Of a stretch of 64,000 nt of DNA, positions 34,184 through 43,360 are shown in pieces. The stretch comes from Lingula anatina. Taxonomy: Eukaryota; Brachiopoda; Lingulata; Lingulida; Lingulidae. Below the pieces are notes generated by a model. It saw only the letters and a list, made by a program, of their open reading frames with translations, made no database searches and was not told the origin of the DNA. The DNA lies in assembly GCF_001039355.2 (NCBI RefSeq), contig NW_019775953.1, positions 1 to 64,000 on the forward strand, written 5' to 3'. Numbering within the stretch: position 1 is the first letter of the stretch; each line of letters begins with the position of its first letter. The position numbers and the translations under genes are program-made.

Positions 34184-36686
34184 ATGGCGCATAACATGCT
34201 GCGACAATGTGTAAAAAAATCTGCGTCCTTGGGTTATCCCCGCGTGTTTTTTGGTCGGAGCGCTTACGTCACTGGAGAGAAACTCATGTTGTATGTAACT
34301 CCAGCTGAGGGCTGTTTTAATCTTTGATTTACTCATCTGTGTACTTGAAGACAATCTTTGTGGTGTGTAATTAATTCGAAGGATATTTTCGTGGCAGTAG
34401 GGTAAAATAAGACATTTTAAATACATGGACGAGGTGTTTTCTGTCAACAATATCTTCTTTATATTGTGATGTTTGTCTATCAACTTTATTTAGTATACTA
34501 TATCGACTGGGGAAGATTTTATTTCGATGGCATTTTTTTTTATTAAGTGATATTTCTCATGAATATTGTATCCAATGATTTGAATAATTGAGGTTAATCT
34601 GCGCGGGACCCATTCACATAAATATCAAGATAAATGTTGCACTTACAGACTTAGAGCACGTTCGTCAGGTGCAGGAGACGCATCTTCCCGTGTTATAATC
34701 CGATCTGCACAGAAGAAAGATGCAGCAAGTATGACAGACATCTACAATGCCGAGTCATGGAACTACATCCCGGAGACCATAGAAACCTTTGTGGACATTG
34801 CCGGAGACAATTTCCTGGTGGCAGAACTGGATGGAAAAGTTGTTGGTAAACGCTCCTTAAAAAAAAAAAAAAAAAAAAAAAACCTTTCCATGAAGGGGTT
34901 AGGGTGAGTTTCACGTGACCTTTCCTTGTCTGATATCCAGGAAAATACTTGGCAATTTGAGTGACTTCCAGTGCATAAATTTTTAGTTCTATTGCCTTAG
35001 TTTGGACGCATTGTGGTCACTTTTTTCTGATCACTCCGTCCTTTTTCGTTGATCAAATGACTGAAATGAATGGATATCATGAAATGAATTGACATGTCGA
35101 TCCGAGCGTAATCCGTTGCACTTGCCTTAGCATAGTTTTCCTTACGAGTCTCCCCTCAGCCATCCCCCAATACAGTGTCATACAACGACACATATTTCGA
35201 GATGAGATACACTACTTTCCAACCCCGCTGAGAATCATCACTATCACATCGCGTACTATAGTCTTCTAGGCAAGAGCGGTGTCGCGTCTGATACTTCGAA
35301 GCGCTTACTGACGTACACCTTGAAAACGGCTAGTTTGGTCCGATCTACCGGTGAATTCAGGATCATTCGGTGCAGAGTCTGGTAGTTGGGTAGGCCTACA
35401 ATCTTAAAAGGGGAAAAAGTCAATATTTCTGATTTTATTACATAACTTTGATCCAGTTTTGCATTGAAATGCGAATTGACACATGGTTTTGAATAGATGT
35501 AAAAGATGGAGAATATAATTAAGCGCAGTTTCATGTTATTGAATCTGATTTAATGGTGAATCCGGCCACAGGAATATCCTTTCTTACATTTGCCATACCT
35601 GGCGGCTCTTGCGAAAGATAGGCATATTTGATTTCTTTTATACAGTCATATCTATTATCGCAAATTATTTGAATCACAGAATGTACGTTTCTTAAAAGGT
35701 TCCGTGGTGTTACATCTTTTGGATGAAAAAGAAGCCTTTGGTGGTCTTGCCGCTATTGTACCAGAACTCAGAGGAAAGGGAATAGGTAATAAACTATTTT
35801 ATTTATCAAGTTTAAGAGGTCGTTTGGCAACAGTTTTCCTATCTATCAAAATTTGAATAAGTTTGAAAATACAGTTTGACTAGCTGAAATAAGTTTTTCA
35901 CATCTATATCTAGATAGTAAAGCCTTGTTTACCTCAATAGAAACATCTTACATCCGTAATGGAAAACCTGTAATATATACTGTAATATCCAAAGCCTGCC
36001 TTAGTGCTAAACCTCTGATATCACCAATTCCTTTTTTACTTTATCTAGTCAAAAAGATGTGGGCAGAGAGAAGTAAGCGGATTGGAGGTAGGAATTTAGG
36101 CGTATTTTCTGTGTTACACAGACAGCAGATTCTCCATGACAGTGGCTTCCAGATTGCCACCGACAGAATTGGTCTCGTTTCGGGGCGAATCAACGAGTCT
36201 TGGTTGGCAGCAGAAGGAGAAAATGTTGAAACTGAAGTCGTGACAGCATCTAAAGTGCCATTTGATTTACTGTTGAAGTATGATACAGAAATCCACACTA
36301 TTCCAAGACCAATGTTTTTAGAAAAATATTTAGCTCGGCCATCGTCAAAATCTTTTGTAGCCGTCAACAAAAAGAGTGGAGATATCACTGGGTACACGAT
36401 TGTCCAGCCTGGACAGACGGCGTATAGAATAGCACCCCTTTTTGCGGACTCTTTCCTCATTTCCAAACTTCTCCTACAAAAAGCGCTGCGGTCGATCCCC
36501 AAAGATGCAGAGGTGGATTTGTTTTTAAACTGGTCGAATCCAGCCAGCTGTGAATTTTTTGATAAAAACAAAGATTCTCTTGGCTGGGTGATAGATGGTG
36601 TAAGAATGTTCACATTACGCGATGTCCCAATCGCACACAACCATAAAGTCATTGCCCTCACCGCCCCAGAAATAACCTTGGTTTAG
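34184..36686 (+). CDS. GNAT-type N-acetyltransferase, tandem copy 2 (342 aa)
   Basis: Exons 34184-34290, 34649-34845, 35699-35785 and 36049-36686 have exactly the lengths and phases of copy 1 and join without a stop. The N-terminus MAHNMLRQCVKKSASLGYPR again suits an organelle presequence. The acetyl-CoA loop reads PELRGKGIVKKMW. The C-terminal domain carries APLFADS and ends PEITLV. Shared changes (for example RNLGVFSVLHRQQ and TASKVPF) make it closer to copy 3 than to copy 1. It carries some private changes such as VPIAHNHKVIALTAPE near the C-terminus. An acceptor-like TTTCCTTTCCAG precedes the ATG. Frame preservation across four exons argues that it is a working gene; the substrate is unknown. 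Confidence 0.88.
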
Positions 36687-37347
36687 GAACAATGATCAAG
36701 GAAAATGTTTTTTATTACTGTTAATACCAAATTAGATTGAAATTAATATTCATATTTACATTGATACTCAATAATAATAATATTCATATCAGAATTCTAG
36801 CTGTGCAACTTCATATATGTATTTAAATTGCATGCATATATCCTTATTACTATTATTAAGGAAACTTTGAAGAGAAAATAAAAACTTCAGCTTATTTTTA
36901 AAGTGAATTTTCAAAGGAATAAATGCAAATCATTTGTGCAAAATAAAACTTGTTTGATAAATGCTTTGTATTGAGTGACTGATTGTAGAACATAAGAATA
37001 GAAGTTTTCGTTTGTAAGATAGAGACAACGTTTATTTTAAAGAAAATGTATCAGAAAAAAAAACGTTAAAACAAGTATTACATTTTACAAAGAGTATTTC
37101 ACGATAACCATTCCACTTCTAAATGATAACTATGCACTTGGGTAGTTATCCGGCAATGAAAATATCATTTTAATGGCGGCGATGTGTGATTTGAAGCAGG
37201 CTGCTTCTTCTCGGGGAAAAAGTAACTTAGTTGTATTACACACAAAAATATTTCAAATGAAACACAAAACGCCAGTTGCAGTGCGCCGTAAATAGTAAGA
37301 TTTAAGAATGTATAACTGCTAAAAAGAGAGCTTGAATACCAAATAAC

Positions 37348-37665
37348 CAGTGGCGGATTAAGAAGAGGGGGGGGGGGGGGGGGTCTTCCTGACCCCTCCT
37401 TTGTTTTCTGAAAAAAAAATCACATTTATATTCCCCTCTTGAAATGAGAAGTTTGACATGCTGATTCATAGTTCTAAACCATACCAAATAGTACCTCTTT
37501 CCCTCCAAAACGCCAAAAAAATTCGGGGCCCTTTAGCGGGGCTCCAACCCCACGTCAAGGGGGCCGAGGTTCGGTATTGTATTAATGGCCTGCCGTTCCT
37601 AAAAAAAAATAAATAAATAAATAAAAAACCGACCCCTCCTTCAAATAATCCTGGATCCGCCCCTG
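37348..37665. mobile_element. CAGGGGCGGAT-family element in block 2, both ends present
   Basis: Starts CAGTGGCGGATTAAGAAG and ends ATCCTGGATCCGCCCCTG (318 bp). The inner half includes a G-run of about 17, an (AAAT)n tract and the phrase GTTCTAAACCATACCAAAT, the inverse of GGTATGGTTTAGAAC at 21384. It is the positional counterpart of 31047-31282. Confidence 0.85.
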
Positions 37666-38048
37666 ATACAAATTTTTATGAAATACAAACAAGACCTGTC
37701 ACTAGTCTAAAAAATTCAGGAAATTGAGACGAGAAGGCAATTTTCATATTTTCTTCAAGGGACTTTGTTTGATATTGATTTGATTTAGGTCTGTTTCATA
37801 TTAAAAATGTATCTTATACATAAAATTTTATCAATAAAAACATATTAAATACATGAATTACACAATAAAGTATAAAACTTATTTCCCTCATTCGCGGAAG
37901 ATCGTCATCGGGAGATCGTTCGCGATGCAGGCGAGATGAGAATGCAATTATTCATATTCTTCCAAGGGACTTAGAGACTTCGTCCTCGGAAGATCGTCAG
38001 CGGGAGATCGTTACCGGTTATTTTTTTACCCCTATCCCCTTAGAAATT

Positions 38049-38050
38049 TA

Positions 38051-38130
<80 letters not shown>
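38049..38130. repeat. A-run followed by (TA)n microsatellite
   Basis: An A-run of about 20 (38049-38068) is followed by about 31 TA dinucleotides, ending exactly at the left terminus of the second Tc1/mariner copy. This fits insertion of that element into a TA repeat. Confidence 0.97.
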
Positions 38131-38134
<4 letters not shown>

Positions 38135-38709
38135 CTTGACATTTAATATGGAATATTTCAGTTTCGAAGGTATATCTAGGTAAAAATACGTTCTTTTTTC
38201 AAAAAATTCCGATCTCATATAAGATTTGTGAATGTAAAAGTGTGTAGTCAGGTGTGTCACTACCAATTAACTGACTTTCTTGCCTGTTGCGCTGCTACAT
38301 TATGTAATTTGCAGTGATTTAATTGGGTAGTATTCCTTTGGGCTGATCAAAGCTTGGCTTAAGCCTCTCTTACAACCCGTCGTGCGTGCTTAGAGATCGT
38401 GCGTCCTCGGAGTTCTTGTCAGACATAGCGTTGTCGCAGGATGAAAATTAAATCGCAGCGGACGAAGTAGTAAGTACTTTATGAGTAGGTGTGTCGTGCT
38501 CTAAACGTGGGGCCTGCAAGTGGTCTGTACGCCTTTTTTTGGAAGTAGGAAGAAGTAAGGAGCACGTGCGGTCTGTACTTGTGTCGCACACAGTGAGTGA
38601 GATAACCTTACGTGTATTGCAAGTGAAGCGTACGTTTTCAGAAATGGTACTTACGAAGTAAGAGAAACGTAATAAGCACGGAAGTGGAACGCACGGATAA
38701 TCAAAATAA

Positions 38710-38760
38710 TATAAAAGGGAGCACCGAGTCTCTATATCATTCACTGTTTTGGCTTCCAAA
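38710..38760 (+). promoter_or_regulatory. TATA box and initiator inside the 982-bp element
   Basis: TATAAAAG at 38710-38717 is followed about 27-31 bp downstream by initiator-like TCATTCACTG (38737-38746), then an ATG at 38761. The spacing is that of a textbook RNA polymerase II core promoter. It sits in the left half of the inverted-repeat element, where a transposase promoter would be expected. Confidence 0.5.
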
Positions 38761-38997
38761 ATGGCACTTCCAAGAAGGATGCGCCATCGACTTCTACAGC
38801 TGCTAATGCTAAAGGAGGCCGAAGATCGTGACACAATGCTTGCAGTGGTTGCTCGGGATCGCCTGCACTTTTATCGTGCTCGGCACGTGCGTCGTCTTAG
38901 TGTGACGCACTTCACAAGTATGGTACTAGTACTCGCCACGCACTTTGGAAGTAAGATAAACGCACGGAGGAAATGCGCTCACCCCCCTTTTTGTTAA
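38761..38997 (+). pseudogene. short Arg/Leu-rich frame, possible transposon protein remnant
   Basis: A frame of 78 codons starts at the ATG behind the TATA/initiator (MALPRRMRHRLLQLLMLKEA and on), rich in Arg and Leu with a charged helix-like start. Such a basic, Leu-rich N-terminus is compatible with the start of Harbinger-type transposon proteins, but I see no catalytic motif and the frame ends before any domain. It is most likely the leftover 5' end of a lost transposon gene. Confidence 0.35.
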
Positions 38998-40204
38998 CAC
39001 GTACATTGAAAGCAAGCTGAACGTACGAGTCTCTTGCGTGGTAAGTACGTCTTCGTGGTAAAATACCCCGGAATTTCTGCATGCTTTTCCTGCGTTACAC
39101 GCACGCCTAGTGCACTTACTCAGTGCTTTGGTCTTGCGTGCTACGAGCGTGCTCCAGGCGTTATAGTTGTCGCAGACAGGTCGTAGCGAAAAACTGGCCG
39201 GCCAGTTTTCGCGCTGCGTGCTTTGCGTCGTGTTTGCGTCCACCAAAAAAAGTACGTTCGACGTGCGTGTATCTTCCTACTTGGCCAATTTTTTGCACGC
39301 AAACCGCTCGTAGAAGCACGCACGACCGGTTGTAAGAGTAGCTTTAAACAAAGCTTGGTTCTGTCAAAAAGGTATCCATATTTCGGCAACTACTGCATAG
39401 AAGAATTTGAAATTTTGCATGCAAGCGGCCAGTTTTGCAGTGCGTAAGATGAGTCAAGCAGTGCATTACAAATTTGTTAATCTAAGGCAGAATGGCGCGA
39501 AAAAGACAGACATAACCAGACAGATCACAGCGCCAAACGGAACGGTCCCCACAGTTTTATAGAGTAATGCCCAGACTGATGTACCTACACAGAGGTCACC
39601 CCCAATGTATCAAAATCTTACCTACAGGGTACAGGACCCACTGTCTTTCGGGATACTCTGCTGCAAATAAACAAAAAACACTTAGTCCGTTCAGAACGAG
39701 GGGTAAATTGCCACTAAAATGCGTTTTTCAAAGCCCTTAGCGAACACCAAACTGGTTTTAGCAGGTAAGAACACCAAACGACCTCCGAGGCACCCACTGT
39801 ATACAGCAAAACATCGTCGTCTGTTTCTCTAATGAATTGGGGGCCATGACCGTTTCTGGGTAGAACACTGAAACTGCGTGGCTTTCTTTATTGAGGTCAG
39901 ATTTCACCTGTACCGCCCAATTAGTCAAAATAGAGTTTACAGATATCCAGAAGAGGCCTACGACGAAGCATATGCCGGGTCTAAAGTGACAAGGGCGATT
40001 GACAGCGTCAGTATTTGGAGTAGATACCACATTGGTGCCAAAACACCAATGGTAGTCATCGACGAAAACCTGAACCAGATCAAATTAAGGAATAATCTCG
40101 AAACCACTTGACTATCATTTGATAGTGGGCACCTTAGGAACAATTCTAGTTTGCACGATGAGGCTGCAGGTTCACACAGAGCACTTTTAATAGCAGATAA
40201 CTTA

Positions 40205-42010
40205 CAGAACGTATTAATGAACTTATTAATGAATAGGTTTTCTTTCATTTCCCTTTCTGTTTGGGTTGTTTCCCTAGTGAATTTATAAAATGGGATAAAT
40301 GGAATAAAGTCCTTGTTTTTGTTCATAGAGCATTCCCTAATGTGCCCACTCACAGACGTCACTGTTATTTAGGTTGTCTTATTTGTTGTCTGTGAACGGT
40401 CATTCTATGTCGGAGAGTGTCTCCAGTTTGTCCTATATAGTTCTCACCGCATCCACTGCAAGTTAATACATAAATTAAATTTGAGCTAGTGCAGGTGAAT
40501 GGGTGTTAATTCTAAATGTAAGGCCATTTTTAAATGTTAGATGGCACCCCTCTTTAATTAGTGGACAGGTGCCGCACCTGGGTACCTCACATTTCTGTAC
40601 TCGTATTGTTGAGGTTTCCACATTTGTTCTGGAATTGTTTTCAAATTTTGCTTTTGTTAAAATTTGCTTAAGTGATGGATTTTGTCTCTTACTCTTTATA
40701 ATCTGCATTTCAGTTAGTATCTCATTCATTTTGTCATCTTGTTTTACCAAAGGTAAGTTTCCAGTTATGACATTGTGTACTTCCGGATTTTTTGGATTAT
40801 ATGTTGATATGTACGGTATGGCTTCCTTTTTAATTTTGTCTTTGGTGGTCCTCAGGTCGTTCTTCGGTATCTGTTTTACATTTTTAATCCCAGTTTGTAT
40901 CAGTTGTCTTGGGTATTGTCTCCTTAATAGTAATCCTTCCAGCTCTTTGAGCCTTTGTTTTAATGTGGTTTCATTTGAGACAATTGTGGATAGTCTTCGA
41001 GCTAGGTTGTATGGTATGTTGTGCTTAATGTGTCTGGGATGACACGAGTTAAAAGGGAGATATTGTTTTGTGTCTGTTGTTTTGTAATACACATCTGTCT
41101 CAATTTTTCCTTTTACACTCATTACCATAATATCGAGGAATGGGAGTTGTGTTGAATTTGAATCCATCGTAAATTGTAAAGAGGGATGTAGGTTGTTAAG
41201 GATCAGGTTGAAGTCTTCCAATTCATTTTCTGTTTTGTCCCAAATTATAAAGCAGTCATCAAGGAAACGTTTCCATGTGTTTTCTAATTGATTCCTAAAT
41301 TCGAGTCCAAACCGTTCGTCGCATTTTTCGTAAAGGCCTTTCTCTATGTATCCTAAGACAAGTGTAGTATAAGTGTGGGCTACTTTTGTACCCATTGCAG
41401 TTCCTATTTTTTGGCGATAATGTTTGCCATAGAAGTGGAAAGTATTGTTTGTCAAGATGAACTTAAGTCCTTCTGTAATGAGGGTATTTTGGATACGTTT
41501 TGGAATATGTGACGGGTATCTTTCTATCCAGTAGCTGATAGCCTCAATGCCCAGATCATGAGGGATGTTTGAGTACATGTTGGTAATATAGAAGGAAACT
41601 AGTATCGAATTTTCGTTAATATTTTTTGGCAAGTTGTTAAGGAAGTCCACCGTGTCCCTTATGTAGCTTTTTACCTCTTTGGTAAAGAGTTTTAATAAAA
41701 TGTCTAGAAAATTGCTAAGTCTGTGAGTTTCGCATGCTGGCCCAGCTATAATTGGACGCATTTTTAAATCACTCGTATCATTGACTTCTACGTAGGTCGA
41801 TTTTGTTGTCTTGCATGCTTTGTTGATGCATTCGCTTTTATGTATTTTAGGGAGTCCATAGAAATTGCTCACTTTGTATTAAAATTGTGTGAGATAGTCA
41901 CGTTCCTTATCTAGTAGGCCTTTCCCATGTAGCGCTAAAAGATTGTTTAACTTGCGCATAGTAGTTTTGGGGTGATAGGTCGTAATTTTTTCATAGTATG
42001 ATTCGTCATC
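40205..42010 (-). mobile_element. Penelope-like retroelement (RT plus GIY-YIG endonuclease), inactive
   Basis: Minus strand. The main open frame is 41872-40475, with the same frame readable from about 42010 through one in-frame TAA at about 41881. RT words: SNFYGLPKIHKS, MRPIIAG, GTAMGTKVAHTYTTLVLGY (motif B), RFLDDCFIIW (motif C, both Asp present) and LPFLDI. Motif A reads VSFYITNMYSNIP, where the family has Asp after Phe, so a catalytic Asp is lost. A cysteine cluster (CEVPRCGTC) follows. After a frameshift near 40490 comes the GIY-YIG region (NLIYVLTCSGC, ENYIGQTGDTLRHRM), then another shift near 40380 and VSGHIREC...FIPFYK. It is broken by at least one stop, two frameshifts and a lost Asp. 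5' truncation near (TA)n at 42071 and no visible LTRs fit Penelope-like elements. Confidence 0.92.
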
Positions 42011-42068
42011 TTAGATATTCAGACATAATTTTTCATAAATGTCGGTATCCATAATCACTACAGCACTA

Positions 42069-42070
<2 letters not shown>

Positions 42071-42136
<66 letters not shown>
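42071..42136. repeat. (TA)n microsatellite
   Basis: About 33 TA dinucleotides upstream (in its own orientation) of the Penelope-like element. A similar tract lies at 38069-38130, so the Tc1 relic and the Penelope-like copy are bracketed by TA tracts. Confidence 0.97.
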
Positions 42137-42141
<5 letters not shown>

Positions 42142-42833
42142 TTAACCCCCTCCCCTGCTCACGGCACTTGGGAAAATTGAGGTCCCTGTGATTTAGTAAG
42201 AAGTTACAGATGGTAATTTTGAACGGCCTGGCATCCAAACCTGCATGCATGCTTATCTTGGCCTCTCTCCCCTATCTGGAGGTATATTTCTTTACAGGAA
42301 AACAATTCTAATGAAAGTAAGGGCAAGTTTATGATAATGAAATCCAGATGCACTAATAAACAGATTATTATTCACCACCAGAAAGTTACTTTGAAAGTAG
42401 TGATAAATACCCCAAAATATGCGAGGTACAACGATGAGGCTAAAACGATCGCCAAATCGATAAGCCTAAGGATAAAAGCCCTAAGATTTCCCTAGGGCTA
42501 GAGATTTCAGTTTTCCCAGCTCGATCTTGATACCCATGAAAACGTTTGAATAGTTCGCAAGCTAGCTTTACAGTGGCCCTGACACTCAGGGCACCCTAAT
42601 GTAGGAGTTTTGAAAGTTTTGTCAAACCTAGGAGTCGGGGAAACGTAATTTTGAAAAAAATTCGTCGGATTCAGGCAGTTTAAAATATGAATTAATTTCT
42701 AAGTGACGAAATTTTCAAGTTTTTATCGTAGATCTATGTTCCAGGGTTCACATCTCTAACTAACTATTGTGCAGAAGTCAAGACATCTTGAATACTTTTG
42801 TAACTTGAAAAACTGTTTATGAGTAATTTCTAA

Positions 42834-43069
42834 GGCTTCGTTCACATGGAATGTCTATTTTCTAAAAATCTATTTTCTACATGTATTTGCGCTATCTTAT
42901 GATCACGGTCTGTGCCCTGAATATCCCGCCGCTTATAGTAACTTATAGTAACTGGCTCGCGCTGCCAGTAATTACACCGCAGGATATTAAGGGCACAGAC
43001 CGTGATCATAAGACATACCGCAAATAGAAAATAGAATTTAGAAAATAGACATTGCATGTGAACGAAGCC
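42834..43069. mobile_element. 236-bp Harbinger-like fold-back element, TAA target duplication
   Basis: Begins GGCTTCGTTCACATGGAATG and ends with the inverse (CATTGCATGTGAACGAAGCC). Pairing continues inward through TATGATCACGGTCTGTGCCC and GGGCACAGACCGTGATCATA to a short central loop, so nearly the whole element is a hairpin. TAA flanks both ends (42831-42833, 43070-43072). The matching place in block 2 (TTTCTAATGCTATACTC near 33910) is the empty site with one TAA. This is textbook for PIF/Harbinger-type MITEs. It lies upstream of acetyltransferase copy 3 only. Confidence 0.92.
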
Positions 43070-43360
43070 TAACACTATACTCACTGGTACTGTATACCAA
43101 AGGTTTTGTGACAATCATCACAGTGAACTTTGAAATAATATTTTTGTCTCTAACTTTCCATCATTTAGTAAGAGTTACAGTGTAACTATTTTTGGTCATT
43201 ATAACAGATAATGACGTAATGATTAAATGTTACATATATGTGTTCTTATATATTACCTCAAGACGAAGCTGTTCACCAGGCAACCAATGGATAGAAATAA
43301 ATTAAAATGCTCTGCATACCATGTGCGTATTTCCTTTCCAGTACTAACATGGCGTAAAAC

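Larger units (their letters stand above)
38362..39343 (+). mobile_element. 982-bp inverted-repeat DNA element with internal promoter-like sequence
   Basis: The left end (AGCCTCTCTTACAACCCGTC, then GTGCGTGCTT) and the inverse of the right end (AGCTACTCTTACAACCGGTC, then GTGCGTGCTT) match at 27 of 30 positions. TTA flanks both ends (38359-38361, 39344-39346). Removing the element restores GGCTTAAACAAAGC, the counterpart of GGCTTTGGCAAAGC in the uninterrupted Tc1 copy at 29574. A TTA/TAA target is typical of PIF/Harbinger; TTAA (piggyBac) cannot be fully excluded. The interior is GC-rich, with many CGTGCGT words and a near-perfect 27-bp palindrome around AACTGGCCGGCCAGTT (39187-39213). No intact transposase. 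Confidence 0.88.
38131..40210 (+). mobile_element. second Tc1/mariner-type relic, interrupted and 3'-truncated
   Basis: Begins with CAGACTTGACATTTAATATG like the copy at 29350 and aligns with it through CACTTTTAATAGCAG (about 40196). It is interrupted by a 982-bp insertion (38362-39343). Its right end is missing where the Penelope-like element begins. At the second catalytic position the copy reads LHDE, where copy 1 reads LHGE; at the first it shares the non-Asp FIEVRF. Its left flank is (TA)n, unlike copy 1, so it is an independent insertion rather than a duplicated one. Confidence 0.85.

Noticed and set aside
38926-39447. Several overlapping frames of 70-106 codons on both strands
   Set aside because: GC-rich interior of the inverted-repeat element is short of stops. 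The sequences are Arg/Ser/Thr-rich without a domain; only the frame behind the TATA box is kept, at low confidence.
40503-41042. 179-codon plus-strand frame
   Set aside because: Antisense to the Penelope-like element, whose minus-strand frame carries clear reverse transcriptase motifs.
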